The notes beneath the pieces were generated by a model. The model was not told where the DNA came from. It saw only the letters and a program-made list of their open reading frames with translations, and did not search any database. This document shows, piece after piece, positions 48,540 to 59,099 of a stretch of 64,000 nt of DNA. A program made the position numbers and the translations under genes. The stretch covers positions 5,020,321 to 5,084,320 of the forward strand of contig OY747713.1 of assembly GCA_963556495.2 (NCBI GenBank), in the 5' to 3' direction. Numbering within the stretch: position 1 is the stretch's first letter; the number at the start of each line of letters is the position of its first letter. The DNA comes from Valencia hispanica (Eukaryota; Chordata; Actinopteri; Cyprinodontiformes; Valenciidae).

Positions 48540-49486
48540 TGTTAAAGTTAACCTGTTGTAAATATGCAGTGTCCTGGTAATAAAAAACAAATAAACTACT
48601 AAATAAACTACATCTGCTTTTGCTGCTCCTCCTTAAATCTCTGTCTGGTTAGAAAGGCGATGATAGAAATAGTTTGAACTTCTTCCTTCTTTCTCTGCTC
48701 TTCGGTCTTGCTCTGCATCCACGAAGCCTCCTTTTCAACTCCTCTGGGATTTTGGTCACAGTTCGGGTCCCATTTTAGCTTTTAACGTGCTAATAAGCTG
48801 CTACAGTTGTAAAAACAGTACCTTGTTGCCACGACTACGCATCATAACAAGCGTCCGTAAGTAAAAAAGTGAGAACAAAAATCCTTCCAGCTGCACAGCA
48901 TTCAGAACTGGAGGGAATAATTGCCTGAATATGCAATTAATTCAACCAGAACAATGATGAAGAAAAGTCTACAAATGAGAACCAACTTACCAGACCTGCT
49001 CCAACATGCTGCTATATATTGTGAAAATACAGTAACTATCTGAGAGTCACCCAAAAAAAAAAACTTTTGGAAGACTTATGGAAAAAACTTCAATTTTAGA
49101 TATTTAAATATAACATTACTGAAATGTTACAGAACTTCCATGTGACTATAAATAACAGAACAATCACAAAAAAGCCTGAGATAGTTTGACATTTTCAAAA
49201 ACCTCCATTTTTCTTTTCTAATTTTTCGACCTCTTACCCGAGAACAAGTAAAGCAGTCTTCGGAGCTCCATCTCCCTAACTAGTACCTCCGGCTCAGTTG
49301 AAAATAGATATTTACATACGCTGTATTTTAACATGTAACCTTTTTTCCCCCTCATTGTCTGAATAAACTTTCCTTGTTTTTGGTCAGTTAGCTTTCCTAA
49401 AATTATAACTTTTTGCTTAACGGCATGGTCTTTTAAAGAAATTGTCTAAGTTTCATTCAAATTCAGAACTTTAGACTTATTTAATC
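48540..49486. other. Presumed upstream intergenic DNA; one small frame noted
   Basis: No recognised repeat. A 56-codon minus-strand frame at 48608-48778 (KWDPNCDQNPRG, then a Lys/Glu/Gln-rich end) has no family I know. It is kept as an observation, not called as a gene. Confidence 0.4.
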
Positions 49487-49502
49487 AGAATTTGATAAAA
49501 TT

Positions 49503-49683
49503 GGGGCGTTGCGTAGCGTGGTAGTTGGTGCGGGCGCCCCATGTACGGAGGCCTCCGTCCTCGACGCGGTCGTCCCGGGGTTCGAGTCCCGTCCCAGTGT
49601 CTTCTCCCACTTCTCTCCCCCTTTCTATGTACTATCTGCTTTCAAATAAAGGCCACTGTGGCCGCAAAACCTTTAAAATAAAA
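49503..49683 (+). mobile_element. tRNA-derived SINE with 16-bp target duplication
   Basis: A tRNA-like head has an A-box region (TAGCGTGGTAGTTGG near 49514) and a perfect B box GGTTCGAGTCC (49579-49589), followed by a pyrimidine-rich body and an A-rich end. Flanks AGAATTTGATAAAATT (49487-49502) and AGAATTTGATAGAATT (49684-49699) differ at one base. It is not a tRNA gene: the acceptor-stem ends do not pair and a body follows. Confidence 0.9.
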
Positions 49684-49744
49684 AGAATTTGATAGAATTG
49701 CCTAATAAACTGTATGAATCCGGTCAGTCGTTTTCGGTATCATT

Positions 49745-50545
49745 GCTTAAGCTTAAGTTACTGGAATTCTGGCCCATTCCTCCTGACGAACTGGTTTAAA
49801 TGGACCAACTTACTGACATACACTACTTAACCTCTGCCTGCAATTTTTTTCTCAAAGTCGGTGTCCTGGCCACTACAAAACACTGTATTTGTGGTCTTTG
49901 AGTCGGTTTGTAACTAATTTGGTGATATTCAAAGGATCATTGTCCATTTTGAAGATGCCTGGCTTAGACTGCTGGAGGACAGACTGATTACTTTTCTTCA
50001 CTCTGCTACTTTTCTCTCCTACTACTCTCCAGTTGTATTATTTGCTGTTATTTCGACTGTTAACTTTGTTTTCTCTCAGTGTTTTTCTCTCCATAGAAGA
50101 TATACCTGGTCTGGTATCCTGCTTGGCTGCAATGCCCTGTTGGACGGGGGGCATCGACTGGGATGATGCTCCCAGTAACTGAACATCCACTGTGTCCTGT
50201 TATCAACTTTTTACTTTCTGCAACATAGAAAGTTCTCTTATATCAGATCTTCTGTTCCTTCTGTGTTTCTGCTCTGTCTTCTCAAACCCCCAGTCGGTCG
50301 TGGCAGATGGCCGCTCCTACTGAGCCTGGTTCTGCTGGAGGTTTCTTCAGGCATTTGTCCCTGAGTGAATTTGCAAACTTTAATCTGCCTTTTAAGGTTT
50401 TTTGGAGTAATGGTTTCTTCTTCTCTGAGTGTCCTTTCAGTCCATTAGAGGACTTGTTTCACTGTGGATAATAACGACCCTCTCTTACTAGCATCTTCAC
50501 AAGGTCTTTTTGCTTTTGTTCTGTGTATTTTTCTATACAAATTAT
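49745..50545 (-). mobile_element. Tc1-like transposon split by another repeat
   Basis: GGCCCATTCCTCCTGACGAA and GGATCATTGTCCATTTTGAA (49770-49960), then GAGTGTCCTTTCAGTCCATT and AGCATCTTCACAAGGTCTTT (50430-50510), are successive modules of a fish Tc1 read backwards. The break at 49961-50349 is filled by the interspersed repeat. Confidence 0.75.
49961..50349 (+). mobile_element. Interspersed repeat (as 8729-9430), 3' end missing
   Basis: It matches 8770-9170 closely (CTCTCCTACTACTCTCCAGT, GCTTGGCTGCAATGCCCTGT, GGTCGTGGCAGATGGCCGCT) but stops at GGAGGTTTCTTC without its tail, directly against Tc1 sequence. Confidence 0.85.
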
Positions 50546-50850
50546 GAGGTGGATAAAAGTCAGTTAATTATAGCATACAAAAAAATCTGACAGAATAGCA
50601 AAAGCATCCAACTTTCTTTGGGACTTATACTAACACAGAGACAGTTAAACTAGGACCGGCTGTTGATAACAAAGACAACCTCCTATAAATATTGTTTGGT
50701 TATTTTTCACGAGATAAAACCAGATTATTACAAGATAACAATTTATTTTTCCGCAATTAAGGAACAATTTCCTCTTATATTGAGTGAAAAGACCAAATAT
50801 ATTTGGTGGTAACAGAAACCCTCTGCTTAGTATGTTGTTAACATCTAGTT

Positions 50851-51246
50851 CAGTTCAATTCAAAAATACTTTATTGATCCCAGAGGGAAATTAGGTGTTG
50901 TTGTAGCTCATACTAATTAATTATTCAAGGAGTTGTAGATGATGATGGCTGTGGGCAGGAAGGATTTCTTGTAGCGGTCTGTATTGCAGCGAAACTGAAG
51001 AAGCCTCCGACTGAAGACGCTGTTGTTGCAGATTAGTCTCATGAAGAGGATGCTCAGGGTTGTCCATCATTTTTTTAATCTTACGAAGAATCCTTCTTTG
51101 CATCATCATTTCCAGATGTTCCACAGTCATCCCCAGAACAGAACCAGAACCTTCTTCATCAGGTTGTTGAGCCTTTTTAAATCCCTGGCTCTGATGCTGC
51201 TACCCCAACAGATGACGGCTGAAGAGATAACAGTCTCCACAACAGA
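50851..51246 (-). mobile_element. L2/Rex1-clade LINE 3' end
   Basis: The reverse complement gives TVEHLEMMMQRRILRKIKKM and PEHPLHETNLQQQ, then a frameshift, and ends CCTCTGGGATCAATAAAG plus a TTGAATT-like tail at 50851-50870. It is the same family as 1-795 and is 5' truncated. Confidence 0.88.
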
Positions 51247-51774
51247 ATGTTATCTTAACAGCTAAGTACGTTTTATTTATTGCTAGTTAAAACGTGGAGG
51301 CAGGAAAGTGATTTTATTAACAGCAGCAACATAAAATAAGTATTGATCAACAATATTTTTATATTTTGTAATATCTCTATTGATTAAAAATTCACACTAG
51401 ATGCAACAAGAATCTAAATAATGCGCATATGAAGAAATTAAAGCTAAATACTTTGTAATTACCTAATTGGACAACTTTATAAACAAAGTGTTATATGGGG
51501 GGAAATAATTATTATAATCGCTTTACTGAGTAAATTGCTGACTGAATTAATACATTTAGGCGTTTAATAGGAGGGGGCAGAATGAAGAAACGAAACTCAC
51601 GAGCGACGTGGCCGGCGCTGCAGGTAACGCTTCATCACCCAACAGCATTAAAAAACTGGACATGGATGTTTATTTTATTTACAAATCCTGCTCCATGTTC
51701 CTTTAAAACCGTATTGCCTTTCCGTAAATTAAACAAGTAACAGATATGATCCTGGAGCTACTTGAATGAGTTAT

Positions 51775-52075
51775 TCAACAACGGTGAGCCCCATCATACG
51801 AATAGACGATCTTTGAGGAAGGCCCCGTCACTGCCTGTGTGCCGCTCAGCTCTTGACGCTCGCCCGCGTTCGGCGCGTCGTGGCGTTGCCATGGAGACTG
51901 AATACAGCCGCAGGTGACTAGAGGCGCCGTGTTTACCCGTAAAACAGCGACGTCGAGGCGGCCATAGTGTGAAAGGAGCGGCGCCGTCCGCCATTCAGGG
52001 TCGGCGGAGGGACGGAAGGGTCCAAATCGACATGGTGTCCTGCAGCGATGACTGAGCGCCATTTACATTGATTGT
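51775..52075. promoter_or_regulatory. CpG-rich block with RFX X-box
   Basis: Dense CpG (CCCGCGTTCGGCGCGTCGTG) in otherwise AT-rich DNA. GTTGCCATGGAGAC at 51885-51898 fits the RFX X-box consensus found in ciliary and other promoters. No adjacent exon could be recognised. It could be a promoter, a distal element or a CpG-rich repeat. Confidence 0.4.
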
Positions 52076-52500
52076 AATTATAAGAGGACAGCGCCTGCAG
52101 CTTCATCAGGCTCCCATTAGCATTATGGGCTCAAAGTTTACTCCCACACATCCCCTTTTCTTTTTCGTTTTTTTTTTTTCTTCCTGGGTAATGAAGGGCC
52201 CTTCAGCTCCTACAGCAGCTCTTGGAGGGAGAGGTGTTTGAAGAAAAGGAGCGGTAATTACACAAAGGTGGGAGCAGGAGAGCGAATGTAGGGGCCGAGG
52301 AAGGAGGTGGAGTGGCTCCTTTCTTTCTACCTTGATTAGTCACCCCGCCGGCTTCCGTCACAACCACCACAAATCTTAACCTCGCTGTGATTCACATCCT
52401 AATCAGGCTTCCGTCTGGATGAGGTTCTGGTCCTCATAAGATCTGAGGTCGATGATGACGTAACGCCTACAAATAACAATGAGAAACGCACTTTTACTCC
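52076..52500. promoter_or_regulatory. Candidate conserved non-coding block
   Basis: Unique-looking sequence with homeodomain-type motifs (CTTGATTAGTCACC, CCTAATCAGG) and a RUNX-like AACCACCACA near 52360. There is no coding signal. Conservation is untested. Confidence 0.25.
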
Positions 52501-52509
52501 TCCACCTCA

Positions 52510-53100
52510 GGCAAGACAAGGCAATTTTATTTCTACAGCTCACTTTCAACAACAAGGTGCTTTACATGAGTAAGGGGGTAAAATAAAAATAGCAGTAAAA
52601 CACAGACGAAGCGTATAAAGTAAAAACAGCAATAAAGCAAGAAGCACACACAAAACATGATACATCAAAACATTACACAAAGGCAGTTGTGATATAAAAG
52701 AACTCAGAGTTTCAGCAGCTTTGCAGTTGTCTGGAAGTTTGTTTGGGTGTTGATATAATAACAGCAGGTCTTCAACATACTTAGCACCAAATATAATGAT
52801 TTATAAACTAGTAAAAGTATTTAGAAGTCTATTCTCTGAGCTACAGGGAGCCAGTGTAAGGACTTTAGAACTGGGGTGATGTGATCTACTTTCCTGGTTC
52901 TAGTGAGGAACACGAGCAGCAGCGTTCTGGATCAGCTGCAGCTGTCTGATTGACTTTTTAGGCAGACCTGTGAAGACACTGTTGCAGTAATCAATCCAAC
53001 TAAGGATAAACGCATGGATGAGTTTTTCTAGGTCCTGTTGCGACATCAGTCCTTTAATCCTGGAAATGTTCTTCAGGTGATAGAAGGCTGACCTGGCAGT
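52510..53100 (-). mobile_element. L2/CR1-type LINE 3' fragment
   Basis: It is the reverse complement of the 3' half of 42076-43198: TCAACAACAAGGTGCTTTAC, GAGCTACAGGGAGCCAGTGT, CGTTCTGGATCAGCTGCAGC and CTTCAGGTGATAGAAGGCTG. The frame is broken. A 5' extension past 53100 is unclear. Confidence 0.85.
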
Positions 53101-53542
53101 AAGTCGGGCTTTTTTCTGGTGAGGTTGGCTTTTGTCACTGATTCTGTTAATTAGTTTTATGGACGGGATTTCTTTCTACACTCAAAATTGGTGTACAGAG
53201 ACGGAAAATAAAGGGGGGGAAAAGAAAGAAGATGAAGAGAGGGAGGAAAAAAAGTTAAGAGTGAGAGGGTGAATTGAAGATACAAGAGAGGAAGGGGAAC
53301 AAAGAAAACATCCCAGTACGCCTCCATACCTGCAGAACGGCAGAGAGAGGGGGAAAAAAAACGTTAAAAGAAACCAAACAATGCGACCTGAGAACTACAC
53401 AACCACAACCTACAAATAGATATATAAATACAAAAACAGCGTCACTGAAAAGCTCATTGTCCTGATTATTACAAGATCTACTAACGGTAACCTTCGCCCA
53501 AAAATCCATCTGTAAACACCGGAATCCCGACACTCTAATATG

Positions 53543-54386
53543 GACAGGATTTCTAGGTGCAGCCAAGGTGATGAGGGGATCCGTTTCGGTGGCCTCAGGA
53601 TCGGATCTCTGCTTTTTGCAGATGATGTGGTCCTGTTGGCTTCATCAGGACGTGATCTACAGCTTTCACTGGAGCGGTTCGCAGCCGAGTGTGAAGAAGC
53701 TGGGATGAGAATTTGCACCTCCAAGTCCGAGACCATGATCTTGAGCCGGAAAAGGGTAGAATGGTCAGGGAAGAGGTCCTGGCACAAGTAGAGGAGTTTC
53801 ACTATCTGTGGGGTCTTGTTCACAATGGGAGAAAAATGGAACGGGAGATTGATCGATGGATTGATGCGGCGTCTGCAGTGATTCGGGAGCTGTACCGGTC
53901 TGTCGTGGTGAAGAGAGAGCTGAGCTGAAAGGCGAAACTCTCGATTTGACGGTCGATCTACCACGATCCAGGTCACGAGCTCTGGGTATTGTGATCTAAA
54001 GAACGAGATCACGGCTACAAGCAGCTGAAATGAGTTTCCTCTGCAGGGTGTCTGAGCTATGGTGAGATATGGTGAGAAGCTCGGTCATCCAGGAGGGGGT
54101 CAGAGTAGAGCCGCTGCTCCTCCATATCGAGAGGAGCCAGATGAGGTGGCTCGGGCATCTGGTTAGGATGGACGCCTCCCTGGTGACGTCCCACTGGGAG
54201 GAGGCCCAGAAGAAGACCCAGGACACGCTGGAGGGACTATGTTTCTCGGCTGGCCTGGGAACGCCTTGGGATTCCCCCTGAGGAGCTGGAACAAGTGGCT
54301 GGAGAGAGAAAAGTCTGGGTCTCTCTGCTTAAGCTGCTGCCCCCGCGACCCGATCCCGGATTAGCAGAAGATAATGGATGGATGGG
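53543..54386 (+). mobile_element. Rex3-like (RTE) LINE, 5'-truncated
   Basis: 53540-53791 reads GIRFGGLRIGSLLFADDVVL with the catalytic FADD intact, then ERFAAECEEAGMRICTSKSE. A frameshift leads to MEREIDRWIDAASAVIREL. After further breaks the end encodes EPLLLHIERSQMRWLGHLVR and closes with a GATG tail at 54375-54386. It is the same family as 6596-8697. Confidence 0.87.
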
Positions 54387-54662
54387 TTAAAACGAGTTTC
54401 CCCATATAAGTTTAAGAAGGGTGTTCGTTCCGCTACATCTAGTACAAAACTAACAGCATTTCAGATACAGAACATCATACCTTAAGTCAAGCATTGTGGT
54501 GGTAGTGTGATGGTCTGGGGATGGTTTGACTAGCTGTACCGGTGGAACCGTGAGCTCTCGAATGTCGGACCATCGGTTTGTGACGTTAAGCCCAAGTGGA
54601 GCAGACCAGCAAGTCCCCCCTCTGAATGACTCAAGAAAGAAAAAGAGGTGGCCTAGTCAAAG

Positions 54663-55484
54663 GGACTGTTTACACGACAACGTTTTTCAGCAAAATTGAG
54701 GTTTTTCTCTGCCATTCGGCATCTCGTTTACAGGAAAACAACAACAATGGCGGATCCAGGTAGCAGTATAGTCCCATGTTGAATTAAACAGTAATTCCAC
54801 TTCTTCATCAGTCCACACCACAGTTGTACGCGCAGAGACAGCCATTGTTAGTTATCATGGAATGTTTATTTTCCGGGTTGTGAGGGGGGAAACCATGGAA
54901 CACTATGTACGAGTGATGTATGTCTCGAGACCGGTCTTTTTACTTGGTCTCGGTCTTGTCACGGCCTTGACGGTCTCTGGTCTTGGTCTTGTCTTGGGCT
55001 CGGTTTAGGCGGTCTTGACTACAAGTCTAGTGCAGTAACAGCCATCATACAATTGCTACACATAGTTGATCTCACCCAGTCTGCAAAAAGATTTACAGTG
55101 AGCTCAGTCACACACATGACATGGTCTGTCTCTGTATTGCCTGTAGTTGAAGTAATACCGTCTAATATGTACTGAATGTAAACTGTGGCTGAACCCTAGT
55201 ATGCTGCTGTTCATACAAGTTATTGCGTAGCTTCAACAGTAGTCTGTTTTTTTTTCTCCGGTCTCGACTTGGTATCGGTCTTGGTCTTGACTTGGTCTGT
55301 CTTGGTCTTGGTCTTGGTCTCGATACCCCCTGGTCTTGGTAGTGTCTTGGTCTCGGTTTAGGCGGTCTTGACTACAAGTAATATGTACTTCATCGTTTTC
55401 CGTCGCGCGCCCTGTCGTGTAAACGCAGTGCGTTTTCACCCGCGTATTCAAACTTAAACGGCAAGTTGTCGTGTAAACAGACCC
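54663..55484. mobile_element. Element H, inserted in Tc1
   Basis: The left end is GGACTGTTTACACGACAACG; the right end, inverted, is GGTCTGTTTACACGACAACT. Both carry the shared GTTTACACGACAAC. The superfamily and duplication length are undetermined. It contains AACAACAATGGCGG and is itself split by I. Confidence 0.75.
54911..55380. mobile_element. Element I (470 bp, GGTCTTGGTCTTG-rich), inserted in H
   Basis: Flanks CTATGTAC (54903-54910) and ATATGTAC (55381-55388) match 7 of 8. The sequence is dominated by GGTCTTG/GGTCTCG units, and a 28-bp segment starting CTCGGTTTAGGCGGTCTTGA is repeated directly at 54999-55026 and 55352-55379. No clear terminal inverted repeat was seen. Confidence 0.7.
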
Positions 55485-55690
55485 CAAACACAGAGATGCA
55501 CTTAAAACACAGAGATGCAGGGTATGCTTAAAAACTCCCAAATGTGGGCAAATTAAACATGTGTGTAATGAAAATGGGCCAAAATTCCTCCGCGGTGACG
55601 TAAAAGACTCGTTATTTATCACAGTTGGTGGTGCCAAGGATGTTATCAGGCTTAAGGACGATTACTTTTTCACACAGAGGCAGGTTGGTT

Positions 55691-56654
55691 AGGATAGCTT
55701 AAGAAAAGGGGAAGAAACCTGCAGCAGCTTGTAGAGTCCCACACTCAACTCATCTGGAAAATATCAGGGAGCATGCAAAATGTCGCTGGAGATGCTCCAG
55801 ATGCTTCTTCGCTCACATCTGCGAGCAGCCGAACTTTTGCTCCACCTGAGGACGTGCTAAGAGGAGCGCCCCGGGGAAGGGGAGCGTGAACGCCTCTGTT
55901 GTGTCTGTTTTCTCTCACCTCGACAACCTCAGAGTCAGAGGCGTCTGTTGAATCCAACAAAAGGCGTTTCGATGAAACAGTTAAAGTTTGGACCAGCTGT
56001 TTCCTTTTCCCATGTTTTTAAAAAGAGGGAGTAGAAGTCCGGAGGTTGTGTGTTAAATATAGATTTGTTTACAAGAAATCTTACGTAGCTCAATGGAAAT
56101 ACCGTAAATCGTACTTAATGCAAATCCAACATTGTTTGTGAGCTTTTAGTCCTGGGTGAAAAGCAGAAACGTGTGGCTGTGTGGGTGGGGAGATGCCACA
56201 CACCATCAGGAAACTGCATGAATCAAAAAAAGCAAGCCACCCAACCGACCACGCCCTCACTGAAAACCAGTTGTGTTTATTCCACAACTTAAGCACATTT
56301 TAAAAGCTTACACTGTCTCATTGTGTGAATCATGCAATAAATTAGAAGAAATGAAGAGAGGCTGTTTATGAGTTGCAAAAAAAGTCTAATTTACTGTCTA
56401 ATTCTTTTAATAAATTGCTGAATGAGGTAAATAATATTAGTTTGGGCTCCAAGTGTAGACAAAATGTAGTGCTTTTTGTGTAATGTGTAAAAATCGAACA
56501 TATCCTTCATGAACAGGCAGAAAATCCACCTAATAAAAGCTTCCTTTCTTTCTATAAACTCTAAAAATGATCTTCCTGCTGCTTGAGGTTCAGTTGGTCA
56601 TTTTAATATTTTTTTAGTTCGTTTTTAGCCCAAACATTTATCTCAGAAAACTTT
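55691..56654. other. No gene or clear element
   Basis: Intergenic sequence without coding signal. Short frames match no family. Confidence 0.5.
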
Positions 56655-56750
56655 CAATTTAATTCCGTTTATTTATATAGCGCCAATTCTCAACACATGT
56701 CATCTCAAGGGACTCTACAAGAAAAGTCATTTCAATTCAATCAATTCAGA
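56655..56750 (-). mobile_element. Tail of the interspersed repeat
   Basis: TTTATTTATATAGCGCCAAT and CATGTCATCTCAAGGGACTC are the reverse of the 9385-9430 tail. Confidence 0.8.
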
Positions 56751-57294
56751 ATATGATTTTAATATCTCTAAACTGTCATAGTAACAATCTAAGGTTCAAA
56801 ACGTGGCTGGTGGTTCTGTTCTGGGGCAACATTGATGCAAAAACTGTAATCATTACCCATTAATAAAATTTTGGGGGGGGGACGATTCGAACCAATGAGG
56901 CTCCATTTCTAAAATGGTTCTAGACTGAAGTAGTTCTCTAAACAGCTACTCAGACCCAGCTTGGTGGGGATTTACACAACTATTAATCAGTCGGATTAAT
57001 GTTTAAATTTGTTATGACGCATTGACCTGCATGCAACAGTTGATGAGTGATATCAAAACACGGTGTTATTCTGTTTTTAATGCTAAAGGTTGGTGATACC
57101 AATTGGTTTTGTCCTAATTCTGGCAGATTACAAGCAAAAGCATCTCAAAAGTTTTAAACTTTGTACTTACAACATTTTGATTAGCGTTAAGTCTCCATGA
57201 CCCCCGCCTTTAGCTCGTGATAAAAAGGTTCATGATCTTCTGGACCTGCTAAGATATATTATTTTGTGCATAACAAAACAACAGATTATTTACA
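56751..57294. other. No gene seen
   Basis: AT-rich intergenic DNA with a short G run near 56873. Nothing supported. Confidence 0.5.
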
Positions 57295-57465
57295 AGGAAT
57301 GAAAAGACTGTGCAAATGACAGCAGGGATGTAAACACTTATTGAGTTTGTTGGGAGCGGTGAGGGGTATAAAATCTGACAGCTGCTGGGAGGAAGGATCT
57401 GCGATAATGTCCTTTGTGCACACAGGATGCAGAAGTTTGTCTTTTTGGTTCCAAAACTGCTGCTT
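57295..57465 (-). mobile_element. Rex1-like LINE C-terminal relic
   Basis: The reverse complement contains TTCTGCATCCTGTGTGCACA, then CGCAGATCCTTCCTCCCAGC, equivalent to LLHP-C and RRSFLPAAVRFY of Rex1/L2 elements, in different frames. Confidence 0.6.
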
Positions 57466-57779
57466 TTATCAGTGGAAACAGAAATAACTGTTATTAACAG
57501 AACTCAAGTACCAGTGTAACACTGGAACTGGTAAGTTGGTGTGGGTTCTTCATTACCGTACGGCGCCTTTGAGAAAAAATTAACCCGCCGCTTGAACAGT
57601 TAAAGCCACAAACTTCATAAAGTAGTGCATGAAGTGTAAGGAAAAGGTTTCATGGTTTTAGTTTTAAAAGAAGCTTTTTTTATTCAACCACCTTGAGTCA
57701 GCACTTGGAACCAACTTTCACTGCAGGTTTCTCGCGGTGCGTCTTTAACAGCTGCGCATGCAGAGCGGGAAGCTTTTGC

Positions 57780-58330
57780 TAACTTAACTTTACAAAACAG
57801 CTCAAGCTAAACCAGATTGGCCGGAGAGTGTCTATGAAAATCCAGTTTTAGCACTTCTTCTCGGCTAGGGGGTTCTTCCTCTACTTTGACTAGGCCATTT
57901 TTGACACATAATCCCATCCCATTGTAACTCTGGCTGTACGTTTTGGGTTGTTTTCCTGCTGGAAGGTGAACCTCTGGCCCAGTCTCACATTTTTTGCTGC
58001 CCCCAAAGGGTTTTCATCAAAGACGATCCTGTACTCAACAAAAACCACGCATCATGATTCTTCCACCACCATGCCTCAGCGTGTGGTCTTGTTCAGGATG
58101 ATGTTGCATTTCTCCAGAACTTGTCAGCTGTGTTCCTTGTTCTCCAACAAACCTGTGAGGACTTTTGAAAACAGCTGGGTTTATACTGAGATTCAATCAA
58201 GATTATTTTCTAACCGTGGTGACTTGTGAAGGCATATGGCTGCACTGGATTTCATTTTGGGGTATCAGACTAAAAGGGGCTGAATAGAAACTCATGCCAC
58301 GTTGTTCTAATTTTGTTGAAGAATAATAAA
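57780..58330 (-). mobile_element. Tc1-like transposon fragment
   Basis: AACAGCTCAAGCTAAACCAG, TTTTCCTGCTGGAAGGTGAA and GGGGTATCAGACTAAAAGGG are Tc1 modules in reverse order of the coding strand, with a large central deletion. Confidence 0.85.
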
Positions 58331-58779
58331 ACTTTGATAAAATCCTGATAAAATACATTGAGCTTCATGTTGTAAGATGGCAAAATGTGAGCGTGAATAT
58401 TTTTGCAAAGCTTCCTGTTGTACGTAGCATATAAAGCTAATTATAAATGTTTGAATTCTAATCTTTGACCTCCTGTTGAGGAAATTTAAATGAAAAAGTG
58501 ACAAATGTTCCATTTGAGATGTTAAATGAAACATGTGGACTGTATGAAAAGGCTTCTGTGTTTATATCGCTCACCTATAAGCATGTCTCACAGTGCTGCA
58601 TCGTGACAACAGAACTTTTCAATGATTTGTTGTAGATTCAAACTTAGAAATCCAAAAAGAAGAACACAGAAGCAGAGAAGCAGGATTTTTACTTTCTCTT
58701 CCAGCGGTGAGGCTCTGTGCTGGTGCAGGCCTGGAGTCGGGGGATGAGGCTGCATGAGAAAGCAGCAGCAACAAAAGCC

Positions 58780-58960
58780 CAGCAGGATCTCTGACGGTTA
58801 CATAGGTGTGAACGGCTCGGGTGATCGCGCCTAATTGATCACCAGAGTCACTCCGGGTTCATTACTGAGGTGCTAATGAGAGTAATCAGTAAACAGGGCA
58901 ATCAATCAGGTTTGATTGGTAAACAATAAAGAAATACAGGATTTAATCAAGATATCTGTA
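58780..58960. promoter_or_regulatory. Candidate enhancer-like non-coding block
   Basis: Homeodomain-like sites cluster here (CCTAATTGATCACC, TCATTACTGAGG, GCTAATGAGAGTAATCAG), with PBX/HOX-like GCAATCAATCAGG and forkhead-like GTAAACAG and GTAAACAAT. No repeat match within the window. Motif evidence only. Confidence 0.3.
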
Positions 58961-59099
58961 CATTTGGTTGAAGATGAGTTTAGTTTGTCTCATTTATTTT
59001 GGTTGGTCTTTGTTGTTAGAATAAAAAAATGAAAACGTTGACGATACAAGTTTTATTTAAAACTAGTTATTAAGACATAAAAAGCTAAAATGCTAACTA

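Larger units (their letters stand above)
54440..55690 (+). mobile_element. Tc1-like transposon, host of elements H and I
   Basis: The left part contains GTCAAGCATTGTGGTGGTAG and TGTGATGGTCTGGGGATGGT (VKHCGGSVMVWGW) and GGTGGCCTAGTCAAAG. The right part, after the insertion, has GGGCCAAAATTCCTCCGCGG and GATTACTTTTTCACACAGAG, the usual Tc1 C-terminus and end. Reading across is blocked by about 820 bp of inserted DNA. Confidence 0.8.

Noticed and set aside
49503..49600. Possible tRNA gene
   Set aside because: B box is perfect but the acceptor ends do not pair, and a SINE body and 16-bp duplications surround it.
47355..51815. 15-bp inverted match TCAAAGATCGTCTAT between 47355 and 51801
   Set aside because: A few 15-bp matches are expected by chance in 64 kb, and the flanks do not align.
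53410..54012. 200-codon minus-strand frame
   Set aside because: It is antisense to the Rex3-like LINE at 53543-54386, which is coding on the plus strand.
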